Positions 8,702 through 18,022 of a stretch of 64,000 nt of DNA are shown here, piece by piece. This DNA is from Lachnospiraceae bacterium (GTDB lineage: Bacteria; Bacillota; Clostridia; Lachnospirales; Lachnospiraceae), in NCBI GenBank assembly GCA_910574185.1, contig CAJSZQ010000020.1, positions 1 through 64,000 of the forward strand, in the 5' to 3' direction. The position numbers and the translations under genes were made by a program. The notes under the pieces are model-generated. The model did no database searches. It saw only the letters and a program-made list of their open reading frames with translations, and was not told the origin of the DNA. Every line of letters starts with the position of its first letter. Position 1 is the first letter of the stretch.

Positions 8702-9402
8702 TATTTTTCTCCGTTGAAGCGATAACCGTCACCCCATACCGTAAGAATGTACTCTGGACTGCCTGGGGTACGCTCAATTGCTTCCCTTATTTTACGAATA
8801 TGTACATTTAGCGTTCCATCTCCGGTGAACTTATCCTCCCAAACTTTTTCAAACAACTCCTGTTTAGAAACCACCTTATTTTTATTCCGTATCAGATAGG
8901 ATAACAGCTTAAATTCCAGCGAGGTCAATTTAACCGGACTGCCCTCCACAGATACCTGCTTTGCATCAAAATCCACCCTCAGTCTTCCGTCCGAATATTC
9001 CTTATTTTTATCGTCCCTGTTCTGTCTATCCATTTTCTGCCCAAAGCGCTTTTGCACCACTTTCACCTTCGCCAGCAAAACTCCCAGCGAATAGGGCTTC
9101 TGAATATAATCGTCTCCTCCGATATGCAGTGCGGCAATCTGGTCGTCATCACTTGTCCGGGCAGAGATGAACAGAATCGGAATCTCTGTATTTCTTCGGA
9201 GCTCCCGGCATAGCTCAAACCCACTTCCGTCTCCCAGATTAATATCAAGCAGCAATAATCCGGCTGTATTCTCTCTGAAAAATTCCCGGCACTCAGATAC
9301 TCCGTAAACAACTGCTGTTTTTACCCCGAATAGATTAAAATATTCCGCCGTACTGTCGGCAAGCAGCTTCTCATCATCTATAATCAAACAATCATACGTC
9401 AT
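8701..9402 (-). CDS. OmpR/PhoB-family response regulator
   Basis: 233 residues. The receiver domain (1-120) has the acidic pair D9/D10, the phosphorylation site D53 in LLLLDINLGDGSGF and the conserved lysine in YIQKPYS. A C-terminal winged-helix DNA-binding domain follows (about 135-230, LTSLEFKLLSYLIRNKNKVV and DGTLNVHIRKIREAIE). The lysine/serine-rich linker is ordinary. It is the first gene of the kinase/ABC exporter cluster and probably activates the exporter. No operator could be identified by eye in the upstream gap. Confidence 0.94.
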   Translation of the reverse strand: MTYDCLIIDDEKLLADSTAEYFNLFGVKTAVVYGVSECREFFRENTAGLLLLDINLGDGSGFELCRELRRNTEIPILFISARTSDDDQIAALHIGGDDYIQKPYSLGVLLAKVKVVQKRFGQKMDRQNRDDKNKEYSDGRLRVDFDAKQVSVEGSPVKLTSLEFKLLSYLIRNKNKVVSKQELFEKVWEDKFTGDGTLNVHIRKIREAIERTPGSPEYILTVWGDGYRFNGEK

Positions 9403-9500
9403 AATCTGAATCCGTCCTTTTCTTTCATTCCTCTATCTCTTCACCTGTCCATGTAGTTCATTATACTGCCAAGCCATTGGAAACACAATCTGGATACAAT

Positions 9501-9524
9501 AAAAGAATGTGCTTCCGCACATTC
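9501..9524 (-). terminator. Rho-independent terminator, shared stem GAATGTGC/GCACATTC
   Basis: On the minus strand GAATGTGC-GGAA-GCACATTC is followed by TTTTATTG. It lies about 115 bases past the end of the YczE-like gene, before the response regulator gene. An almost identical hairpin occurs at 31745-31764. The stretch 9525-9638 has weak inverted repeats but no gene. Confidence 0.7.
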
Positions 9525-9638
9525 TCGGTTACTATTCATTCCGTTCACAGCAACCATTCTCGCTCCTGACGCGGTGGCTCGCTATCTACTTCTTTGCGCC
9601 AGTGCTCATCCCGTGAAACGCCATTCCCTTGAATATTT

Positions 9639-10289
9639 CTATTGTTTTAGCAGAGGCTTTGCCACACGCACTTTAAAAAACTGAATCAGCGGACCGTTAA
9701 ATAACGCGTTGCAAATCGTTCCAATCCCGATAATCAGCCATAAATCGCCTCCAGACAACAGACAGAATACCACACCCACAATTACTACTGTAATATCACT
9801 GAGCACTCTGGCATACTGGAATTTAATCTTTCCTTTCGTACCTTTCTCAATAATCAGCGCAACACTGTCATAAGGCGCGATTCCCATTTCCGCCGACATA
9901 TAGAATGCAACCCCCATTCCGGCAAACAAGCTGCCGATAAAGAGCGCAAAAATCCGCAGGGGCAGCGTCATATTAACCTCCAGCGCTTCCTGAAACATCC
10001 AGCAAATGAAATCTGCCATATACCCCACACCCACCATATTAACTATCGTTCCCGCCCCAATACAGTGACGTACCGTAAAGAATACCAGCACCAGAATTGC
10101 CGCATTCATGATAAGCTGCCAGGTGCCGAAAGACATATGCAGAAATCCACTAATTCCTAAATTCATACAGGTAAACGCATCCACCCCAAAGGCGCTGAGC
10201 CGGAAAGCTCCTACACAGATACCGATAAAGAGAATCCCCACAAACATCATAACACAGCGTTTCGCAAATAAATTTTTATCCGTACTCAT
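9639..10289 (-). CDS. YczE/YyaS/YitT-type integral membrane protein
   Basis: 216 residues from the ATG at 10289, chosen because GGGGGAT lies nine bases upstream; a start at 10307 is possible. Five to six hydrophobic segments cover nearly all of the protein. The internal pattern GVDAFTCMNLGISG and a second similar segment (MGIAPYDSVALIIEK) match the YczE/COG2364 membrane family. The family's biochemical role is not established; some members sit beside regulators or export systems. It is monocistronic, with a terminator downstream and the alpha-galactosidase gene upstream in the same orientation. Confidence 0.75.
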   Translation of the reverse strand: MSTDKNLFAKRCVMMFVGILFIGICVGAFRLSAFGVDAFTCMNLGISGFLHMSFGTWQLIMNAAILVLVFFTVRHCIGAGTIVNMVGVGYMADFICWMFQEALEVNMTLPLRIFALFIGSLFAGMGVAFYMSAEMGIAPYDSVALIIEKGTKGKIKFQYARVLSDITVVIVGVVFCLLSGGDLWLIIGIGTICNALFNGPLIQFFKVRVAKPLLKQ

Positions 10290-10393
10290 CGTTACAATAT
10301 CCCCCATAAAAATTGAAACATATTACAGGATATCCGCCCTGTTGACTATATTACAGCTTTTCAGGCAAAACAGATATCCTGCAAATAAATCAT

Positions 10394-12622
10394 CTATTTC
10401 TTACATGCTTTGAATACATACAGCCTGGAATCAAAATCACCGTATTCTCCCGTATTTTCCTCCACCTGACCACACATGCCGTCGGAGGTAACCAGTCCGA
10501 TATACATCAGCTCGTCTCCAAAATACTTCTTCCCCGTCTCCTGGTTCTCATAACAAAATTCCGGATTCAAGCCCTGCAGTTTTACTCTCGTATACGGCAT
10601 GTTAACATGACTTAAAGTACGGTACCATCCTACGATTGCCTCCGTCTGGTCTTCACTAATCACCATCCAGCAGGTGATATTGCCCTCAAACGGACTCTTA
10701 AGCCTGTAGAATGTACCAAACTGCAACAGTCTTCTATGCTCTTTCATAAATGTAATCTGTGCTTTTACCATTTCCTGCTCTTCTTCGGTCAGCTTATTCA
10801 AATCCAGCTCATATCCAAAGGTTCCGAAATATGCCACATTTGCCCTGGTGTGAAGCGGCGTATTACGGAACACCTGATGATTCGGCGTTACCGACACATG
10901 GCTCCCTATACTGCTGATGGGATAGCAAAAGGAGGTTCCATACTGAATCTTCAAACGTTCCACTGCGTCAGAGTCATCGCTCGCCCATCCTTGAGGAGCA
11001 TAGTACAGGATTCCCGGATCGAACCGTCCCCCGCCGCTTGCACAGGACTCAAACAGTACCTGGGGAAAATTCATGTTCAAACGCTCATACAGATTATAAA
11101 CGCCCAGGATATAGCGATGGAATACTTCTCCCTGCCGCTCTGGCGGCAAAGCCGCCGAATAGCATTCTGTTATGCTCCGGTTCATATCCCATTTGATGTA
11201 GGACACCTTAGCCTCGCCTAATATCTTTGCCATCATCTCATAGATACAGTCCACAACTTCCTTGCGGGAAAAATCCAGCACATACTGATTTCTTCCCTGA
11301 GAAGCATTCCTTCCCGGCGTAGACAGTATCCAGTCAGGATGCTTCCGGTACAAATCCGAATCTTTATTTACCATCTCTGGTTCAAACCAGAGTCCGAACT
11401 TCATGCCAAGCTCCTCAATACGCTCTGCAAGTCCGGTAATGCCCTTAGAAAGGCGCCTGGGATTCGCCACCCAGTCCCCAAGACCTGCATGGTCGTTATT
11501 TCTCTCGCCAAACCAGCCGTCGTCCAGCACAAATAATTCTACGCCGCATTCTTTCGCCTTGCCGGCAATCTCTACCAGACGGTCCTCCGTAAAATCAAAG
11601 TAAGTCGCCTCCCAGTTATTATTCAGAATCGGCCTTACCCTATCCCGCCAATACCCTCTGGCAAGACGTTTCTGATATAATCGGTGGAACGTCTGACTCA
11701 TGCCATTTAAGCCCCGTTCCGAATAGACCATCACTGCCTCCGGCGTCTGGAAACTTTCTTCTGCCTCTAATTTCCAGTCAAATCCCATGGGATGAATCCC
11801 CATTAAAACTCTTGTCATATCATGAGTATCCACCTCTGCCTGAGCAAGAAAATTGCCGCTGTATATCAGACTGAATCCAATCGCTTCTCCCTGACTCTCG
11901 CATGTTTCCGGACGTTTTAATACGATAAATGGATTATGTTCGTGCGAGGAATTTCCCCGGCGACTGTCCACCGCCTGGATTCCCTGCTCTAGCTTCCGCA
12001 CTTTTAGATGCCGCTCCCTCGCCCATGCCCCAGAAAACTGCAGCCACTCATAATCGCAGTCCGGCAAATCCATACACAAACTCATAGCCGTAGTCAGATG
12101 AACCGCCTCTGCTCCCTGATTCGTAACCTGCGCGCTTCTTGTAAAGATACCACCTTTTGCAAAAATTGTATATAATAACTCCACTTTCACTCCGGTCAAT
12201 GAATCCTTCAGCACAACGCACAGCGTCTCGGCTTCTTCATCGCTCTCTGTATATGTAGCGGGCAGCCCGGCAAGCTTCGGCTTCCCCTTCCTGATTTTAT
12301 GCCCCTGATACTGAAAGTCGCAAATCCGGCTTCCGTTGGACTGTAAAACTTCAATGGCAGGGCGGCGGAAATCCGTCGTTCCGTACACACCATACTCCTG
12401 CCGCACATGCTCTAAAGACAAAGAACGGTCTCCCTCAAACACATAGGAAGTCATCGGACGAGACGCCGTCTCATACAGGTAAGAATAATCTTCCCGTTCG
12501 GCGACTCTCTTCCCAAAATAGAGCTGTCCCATATGACCATTCGGAAGAACGCTCATAATATAACTGATTTCCTTGTTGCATAAGTGAAATGTCTTTGTAT
12601 TTTCGTAGTATAAGATACTCAT
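10394..12622 (-). CDS. Alpha-galactosidase, glycoside hydrolase family 36
   Basis: 742 residues from the ATG at 12622 (GGAGAG upstream), the normal length for GH36. An N-terminal beta-sandwich is followed by the TIM-barrel. Visible catalytic features are the nucleophile Asp in YIKWDMNR (about 478), the CASGGGRFD motif and the acid/base Asp in ASDDSDAV (about 550). It removes alpha-1,6-linked galactose from melibiose, raffinose and stachyose. No signal peptide, so it acts in the cytoplasm on imported sugar. It is the last gene of the sugar cluster, directly after the GPH symporter that probably supplies its substrate. Confidence 0.94.
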   Translation of the reverse strand: MSILYYENTKTFHLCNKEISYIMSVLPNGHMGQLYFGKRVAEREDYSYLYETASRPMTSYVFEGDRSLSLEHVRQEYGVYGTTDFRRPAIEVLQSNGSRICDFQYQGHKIRKGKPKLAGLPATYTESDEEAETLCVVLKDSLTGVKVELLYTIFAKGGIFTRSAQVTNQGAEAVHLTTAMSLCMDLPDCDYEWLQFSGAWARERHLKVRKLEQGIQAVDSRRGNSSHEHNPFIVLKRPETCESQGEAIGFSLIYSGNFLAQAEVDTHDMTRVLMGIHPMGFDWKLEAEESFQTPEAVMVYSERGLNGMSQTFHRLYQKRLARGYWRDRVRPILNNNWEATYFDFTEDRLVEIAGKAKECGVELFVLDDGWFGERNNDHAGLGDWVANPRRLSKGITGLAERIEELGMKFGLWFEPEMVNKDSDLYRKHPDWILSTPGRNASQGRNQYVLDFSRKEVVDCIYEMMAKILGEAKVSYIKWDMNRSITECYSAALPPERQGEVFHRYILGVYNLYERLNMNFPQVLFESCASGGGRFDPGILYYAPQGWASDDSDAVERLKIQYGTSFCYPISSIGSHVSVTPNHQVFRNTPLHTRANVAYFGTFGYELDLNKLTEEEQEMVKAQITFMKEHRRLLQFGTFYRLKSPFEGNITCWMVISEDQTEAIVGWYRTLSHVNMPYTRVKLQGLNPEFCYENQETGKKYFGDELMYIGLVTSDGMCGQVEENTGEYGDFDSRLYVFKACKK

Positions 12623-12708
12623 AACCAATCTCTCCTGCTTCACACAATTCTAATTACATAAACCTTCGCACACCACCCTCTGAATCCAATTACCAGGTGG
12701 TCAGCACA

Positions 12709-14130
12709 CTACCTCTCTGCCGCTTCCTGCGCTGCATGGATTACATTCACCTTACGGGTAATTTCTTCCATCTTAGCGCCTTTCAGCGTATAGAATTTCT
12801 TATAAATAAGGAAGCTGATAATTGCAAGCGCTACCGGCATAATAATCATCAGGAACCGGATTCCCATAATTGTACCTGCGCTCTGAGCTGCTGCCTTCGC
12901 ATTATAGCCTACAATCTGAAGTCCGATGCCTGTAAGCCCGCCTGCCGCCGCCATAGCCGCCTTCATTAGAAAAGTCTGTGCAGAACAGGTAACGCTCTCG
13001 TTTCGCATGCCAAACTTCACTTCGCCATAGTCAATAACATCCGCCATACAGCAGGTGGTCACTCCCAGTGACAAACCGGAGCCAAAGAACATCATTCCGC
13101 AGCAGATAATAACTACAACTTTACTCTGCGGTGCAACAAATCCCATTGCTCCAAGAGCGCCAAGCCCAACAACCACCAAACCACAGGCAATCTGGTATAC
13201 TTTTTCCCTGCTCAGTTTCTCAGCAACCTTTGGAAAACATAACAGACCCAGCATCTCAGCAATAATCGCAAATCCAAAGATTGAATACAGGTATTCATTT
13301 CCGCAGACATTCTTAAAATAATATACTGCAAATCCCTTCGCAATCTGCGTGCTCAGGTTAAATGTAAGCAACAGTCCGATAAATGCCAAAAGCTGATCAT
13401 TCTTTACAATTACCTGTATTGCCTGTTTCAAGCTAGTCTTCTTAACAGAGGCCTTCAATGTAGACTCCTCTTTTACATTCGTTACCGTAATACCAATCGT
13501 AATGATAAAAACAACCGCGATTGCTGCTGCAAACAAGGTGTATCCCTGTTCCGCATAAAGATTATCATTTCCCGCCATCCGGTTAAACCCATTGATGATA
13601 TAGAGACCGAATGTCGCCACAGAAAATCCTGCAAGACTGGCAAAGAAACGGGGAATAACTGAAACTTTCTCTCTTTCATGCGGATCATTAGTCAGGTTCG
13701 GAAGCCATGACCAGTATGGAACATCCATAATTGTATAAGTCATACCATATAATATATACATAACTGAAACATACGCATATAACGCCGTACCCTTCAAACC
13801 GCAGCTCGTAAACAGCAGAATAAATACAATCGAATTCAGCAGCGTTCCAACAATCAGCCATATACGGAATTTACCATATTTCGTTCTGGTATTATCCACA
13901 ATCATACCCATAACAGGGTCGTTTACAGCATCCCATATACGCGCCACAAAAAACAACACACCTACAAAAGCCGGAGCCAGATACAATGTATCTGTCAAAT
14001 ACAGCATTAAAAAAGAACCGACCAGATTCACAATGGCATCCTTGCCGATAGCCCCGATACCAAAGCAGTACTTTTCCCTTGCAGATACGTACTTATACTG
14101 CACGTTCTGTGTTCCATAGTTTTCATTCAT
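12709..14130 (-). CDS. GPH-family sugar:cation symporter (MelB-like)
   Basis: 473 residues with twelve predicted membrane segments. The N-terminal region carries family features: FGIGAIGKDAIVNLVGSFLM and the NDPVMGMIVDNTRTKYGKFR loop between helices 2 and 3. The glycoside-pentoside-hexuronide family imports melibiose, raffinose and related sugars with Na+ or H+. GAGGGAAAAC precedes the ATG. It lies between the GH32 and GH36 genes. The stop codon is followed by TGTGCTGACC, a short motif also seen near an IS end at 104-123. Sugar specificity is inferred from the alpha-galactosidase next door. Confidence 0.9.
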   Translation of the reverse strand: MNENYGTQNVQYKYVSAREKYCFGIGAIGKDAIVNLVGSFLMLYLTDTLYLAPAFVGVLFFVARIWDAVNDPVMGMIVDNTRTKYGKFRIWLIVGTLLNSIVFILLFTSCGLKGTALYAYVSVMYILYGMTYTIMDVPYWSWLPNLTNDPHEREKVSVIPRFFASLAGFSVATFGLYIINGFNRMAGNDNLYAEQGYTLFAAAIAVVFIITIGITVTNVKEESTLKASVKKTSLKQAIQVIVKNDQLLAFIGLLLTFNLSTQIAKGFAVYYFKNVCGNEYLYSIFGFAIIAEMLGLLCFPKVAEKLSREKVYQIACGLVVVGLGALGAMGFVAPQSKVVVIICCGMMFFGSGLSLGVTTCCMADVIDYGEVKFGMRNESVTCSAQTFLMKAAMAAAGGLTGIGLQIVGYNAKAAAQSAGTIMGIRFLMIIMPVALAIISFLIYKKFYTLKGAKMEEITRKVNVIHAAQEAAER

Positions 14131-14288
14131 TTGTTTTCCCTCACTTATTCAGATTATATAGAGGAGGGAATCTGCGCAGTTCCTTCTTCCTTATGCCTAT
14201 ATTGTATAAGCAAATCCTGCGTCTGTGTATATCCATTTGTCGGCCAAAAATGTCCAAATGTTGGCTAATAGATAATAAATAGGACCCT

Positions 14289-15746
14289 TTATGCAGTCAA
14301 TTCATAATATTCTATAGTTCCTTCTGCATGCTCTGATGCAAATTCCAGCTGCAGTCGTTCCATAGAATCAAAAATACGAGTGGTAAATACCTCTGCTCCT
14401 CCGTTTACAAAAATTTCCAGACTGGAAGTATCAGAAAGAATCTGCAGGTCATGCACCGCGCCGGTTTCAAGTCCCCGTACGGTTCGTCCAGCGCCGCATT
14501 CTGCCATATCAAGAGCCAGTATTCCGTCCTGGTAACGTAATACAGCAGAGTCTCGAAGGATAAGCCTGAAATTCTCTGTCGGATTATCCAACCGGACTTT
14601 CAGTTCAAAACAGACGGAAACACTGCGCTGAAAACTCCCCTGAAACGGCTGGCTGTCGCCATTTTTCCTCATTCGTTCCAGTTCTCTTGCCGGCCGCTGG
14701 CATAGTGCGCCCTCTCTGTTCACATACAGCTCTCTTGGCGCTGTCATAGCGTGCACCCATCCATGTTCCATCGTCTGCTCACAGTCGTATTCTGCATCTG
14801 GCGTGGACATCCAGCCAAGGAGAATCCACCTGCCGGATTCATCCTGAAACACCTGGGGCGCATAGAAATCAAATCCCCTGTCAAACTGATGAAATTCGCC
14901 CAGTTTATAATCTGTTCCCTTGAAGTCACAGCTCAGCGGAAAATAACCGCACTGATTTATATTCGCATAGTTCAGCCCCTCCGACTGGATTCCCTGGGGG
15001 CATACAATCAGAAACTGCCTGTTATCCAGTTTAATGTAATTGGGACACTCCCACATATAACCGAAAGGCGTATCCGTCTCAAACCGCATCTTATATATCC
15101 AGTCCGTCAGGTTCTCGCTCTCGAATACAATAGCGCTTCCATGAGCTTTTAGGTCCCTTGCTCCCTGAATCATATAATAACAATCGTTTTCGCAGAAAAC
15201 TTGTGGGTCGCGTACATGGAGAGACAAATCGGAAGGATAGTTTTTGTTTGTCATCAGGAGCTGTTTTTCGGTAAAATGAAATCCGTCCCTGGAAGTGACA
15301 AGAACCGTATTCTGCTCTCTTCCGCCTGTGATATAGTCGTAGTCTGCTCTGTCTGTACGACGTACATTGCCCGTATAGTAGACAAACATAAGACCGTCTT
15401 TCTGGAATGTGGAACCGCTGTAGGGACCGTTGACATCCCATTTACTGTCAGGATACAGGACCGGTTCATGGTATTCGTAATGGATAAAATCCTTCGTTGT
15501 CACATGTCCCCAGAACACACTGCACAGATCTGGATAAAAGGGGACAAACTGATGGTAAATATGGTAGACGCCGTCCTTCTGGCACAGGCCGTTGGGATCA
15601 TTCAGCCACCCCATGGGCGGCTGAAGATGATACTTCAGCCGCAGAGGATCGCTGTCTGCAAGAGCAAGCTGTGCGCTGTGTTCCTTCCATTTTTTTAGAA
15701 AGGCATCTTTTGTCATCGGTTTTTTCTTTAAAGTCATACTTGCCAT
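14289..15746 (-). CDS. Sucrose-6-phosphate hydrolase / beta-fructosidase, GH32
   Basis: 485 residues. The five-bladed propeller domain starts with the family signature MGWLNDPNG (nucleophile Asp at about 50). It continues with the transition-state motif VRDPQVF (about 185) and the acid/base Glu in WECPNYIKL (about 230). A C-terminal beta-sandwich follows (about 350-485). No signal peptide. The enzyme hydrolyses the fructosyl bond of sucrose-6-phosphate, sucrose or raffinose in the cytoplasm. The PTS permease gene lies 35 bases upstream in the same direction, which favours sucrose-6-phosphate as the main substrate. GAGGTG precedes the ATG. Confidence 0.94.
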   Translation of the reverse strand: MASMTLKKKPMTKDAFLKKWKEHSAQLALADSDPLRLKYHLQPPMGWLNDPNGLCQKDGVYHIYHQFVPFYPDLCSVFWGHVTTKDFIHYEYHEPVLYPDSKWDVNGPYSGSTFQKDGLMFVYYTGNVRRTDRADYDYITGGREQNTVLVTSRDGFHFTEKQLLMTNKNYPSDLSLHVRDPQVFCENDCYYMIQGARDLKAHGSAIVFESENLTDWIYKMRFETDTPFGYMWECPNYIKLDNRQFLIVCPQGIQSEGLNYANINQCGYFPLSCDFKGTDYKLGEFHQFDRGFDFYAPQVFQDESGRWILLGWMSTPDAEYDCEQTMEHGWVHAMTAPRELYVNREGALCQRPARELERMRKNGDSQPFQGSFQRSVSVCFELKVRLDNPTENFRLILRDSAVLRYQDGILALDMAECGAGRTVRGLETGAVHDLQILSDTSSLEIFVNGGAEVFTTRIFDSMERLQLEFASEHAEGTIEYYELTA

Positions 15747-15781
15747 GGATTACACCTCATAAATATAAATTGGTCACTACA

Positions 15782-17755
15782 CTAGATAATATCTCCCTGC
15801 TTTACATGACGGATATTCAGACCGCTCATATCCGGCTGGTTATCTACATTGGTGAAGACCATAGGAATAACGGTATCATACCCCGCAGCTCTAATTTTGT
15901 TCAGTTCAAAGGAAACCAGAAGCTGTCCTGCTGTAATCATGTCTCCACTGTTTACGTGAGCAGTAAAGTATTTGCCTTGAAGATTCACAGTATCTAATCC
16001 GATATGGATTAAGATTTCCTGTCCGGCTTCTGATACGATGCAGACAGCGTGTTTCGTATCAAATACGGAAGCAATCGTTCCATTTACCGGTGCGTGTACT
16101 TCTCCCGTTTCCGGTAAAATCGCAAATCCTTCTCCTAAGATTTTTTGTGCAAATGTAGCGTCTTTCACTTCTGTAATCGGTATCATCTGACCGTCTGTGT
16201 ACGCATGGAGCTTCTCTTTTGCCGCTGATAGAACAGGCTTTCCGGTTGATGCAGTTTCATTGGAAACGACCGCTTTTGTATCGGCGTTATCCGTAGACGC
16301 TTCAGTTGCTGTGCCGGCAGACTTTGCCGCAATTGTCTCTGCTGCCAGAGACTTTTTCCGGAATGTACCGAAGAGGAATGTGAGGATAAATCCACATGCC
16401 AGCGCAGCCAGATGCGCTATTACGTAGCTTACGTAGCCATTATTTTCCGGGTCAGCCAGTGCAATTCCGGGCACAACCGTAGTACCGAAGCCAAGGGCCG
16501 CCAGATTCGTAAAGTAAACCACCGCGCCTCCGAGAGCTCCTCCGATACAGCCGCCAATCAGAGGGTATTTGAACCGCAGGTTAATACCGAACAGAGCAGG
16601 CTCTGTGATACCGAATAAAACGGAAATAAAGCTGGGAATGCAGAGTTCTTTGGTTTTTGCATCTTTATAGTTTCTGCTTAAATATCCAAGTACGGCGCCT
16701 CCCTGTGCGATGATAGCGACAGACATCAGTGGATTCAAGATGTTTCTTCCTGTGTCGGCCAGAAGCTGCGCTTCAATGGCTCCAAATACATGATGCAGAC
16801 CGGTGATTACTACAAGCTGCTGAAGACCTGAGAAGATTGCGTATCCAAAAACTCCTAAGTTTTCGGTCATCCATACCAAACCGCCGGTGAGTCCGGAAGC
16901 AAGTCCTCTTCCGACAGGTCCGATTACGGTAAAGAGAAGGATTGCGCCTACCAGCGTAGTCAGCAGCGGGGATACTAAGAGTCGGATTACTTCCGGTACT
17001 TTTTTCTCAAAGAAGATGTCCAGTTTGGCCGTTACAACCCCCATCAAAAGAGCTACGATAATACCGCCCTGAAAACCGACCAAATCCACACCAAACCCAA
17101 AAATATGCAGGGTAATTACTTCTACGGTTCCCTGCGCCGCGGCATAAGCGTCCGCAAGGCTGTTAGACAGCATGATACACCCGATTACAATACCGAGAAT
17201 CGGTCTTCCGCCGAATCGTTTGCAGGCGCTGTAGGCAACCGCCAGCGGCAGGAATCCAAAGATAGCGCCGGAAGAAATGTTAATCAGTCTTGTGATACCG
17301 AATAAAGTCTCATTGTTCTGTACGAAATCAATATTGGCCAGTACGCCTGAAAGTCCGGTCAGCAACGCAGCAGCCAGGATTCCAGGCATAATTTCAATGA
17401 ATACATCCGAAAGAGCCTTAATAATCCGCTGGACAGGATTCATCTTTTTATTGTCTTCTGTTTTTAAATCGCTTAAGCTCATACTTTCCATACCGGTATA
17501 CTCTTTGAATACCTCATATACATCGTTTACCAGACCGGCGCCGAAGATTATCTGAAGCTGGTCGCCCGCAACGAATACGCCCTTTGCCAAATCCAAATCC
17601 TCAATCGTTTTCAAATCTACTACATCATTATTTTCCAGTACGATACGAAGTCTGGTGGCGCAGTGTGCAACGCCTTGTATGTTTCTCTTTCCTCCCACCA
17701 GTTCTGTCAGTTTCTCAGCTATGGCGAGATATCTCTGTTTTTTCTTTTCGTCCAT
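15782..17755 (-). CDS. PTS sugar permease EIIBCA, sucrose/beta-glucoside class
   Basis: 657 residues in the order EIIB-EIIC-EIIA. EIIB carries the phospho-cysteine in GVAHCATRLR (Cys32). EIIC (about 105-470) has roughly ten membrane segments and the substrate-site region ITGLHHVFGAIE and GITEPALFGINL. A linker rich in Ala/Thr/Ser leads to EIIA (about 510-650) with the phospho-histidine in ILIHIGLDTV. It imports and phosphorylates a disaccharide; the adjacent GH32 gene makes sucrose likely, while raffinose or trehalose would be less usual. GGAGGG precedes the ATG. It is the first gene of the four-gene minus-strand sugar cluster and is divergent from an AraC-type regulator. Confidence 0.93.
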   Translation of the reverse strand: MDEKKKQRYLAIAEKLTELVGGKRNIQGVAHCATRLRIVLENNDVVDLKTIEDLDLAKGVFVAGDQLQIIFGAGLVNDVYEVFKEYTGMESMSLSDLKTEDNKKMNPVQRIIKALSDVFIEIMPGILAAALLTGLSGVLANIDFVQNNETLFGITRLINISSGAIFGFLPLAVAYSACKRFGGRPILGIVIGCIMLSNSLADAYAAAQGTVEVITLHIFGFGVDLVGFQGGIIVALLMGVVTAKLDIFFEKKVPEVIRLLVSPLLTTLVGAILLFTVIGPVGRGLASGLTGGLVWMTENLGVFGYAIFSGLQQLVVITGLHHVFGAIEAQLLADTGRNILNPLMSVAIIAQGGAVLGYLSRNYKDAKTKELCIPSFISVLFGITEPALFGINLRFKYPLIGGCIGGALGGAVVYFTNLAALGFGTTVVPGIALADPENNGYVSYVIAHLAALACGFILTFLFGTFRKKSLAAETIAAKSAGTATEASTDNADTKAVVSNETASTGKPVLSAAKEKLHAYTDGQMIPITEVKDATFAQKILGEGFAILPETGEVHAPVNGTIASVFDTKHAVCIVSEAGQEILIHIGLDTVNLQGKYFTAHVNSGDMITAGQLLVSFELNKIRAAGYDTVIPMVFTNVDNQPDMSGLNIRHVKQGDII

Positions 17756-18022
17756 AATTCCCTCCTGTACAAATGTGTTAATAAATTTGTTTTTTACTCT
17801 CTTTGATACTTCTTTCTCATTCGCGGTTTTTCCATATGTATATTTGTTTTTATACCGCCTAAATACTAAATTTACGCTCCTTTCTGGCTTTTATCTTGCC
17901 TTTCCTTGTGATATCTACTATACTATAACCACCGAAAAACAACATGGATAAATGTGGACTCATCATGTACCCTTGTGACATGATAGTAAAGGGAATACAT
18001 GAGAAAGATATGGTGAAACGAG
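17756..18022. promoter_or_regulatory. Divergent regulatory region between PTS permease and AraC regulator
   Basis: 267 bp of AT-rich sequence with no gene. Around 17915-17950 it contains TATAGTATAGTAGATA (minus strand), a possible -10 region for the sugar operon, with TTGTTT upstream at a poorly fitting distance. The AraC-type protein encoded at 18023 probably binds here. No precise operator could be set by eye. Confidence 0.4.
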
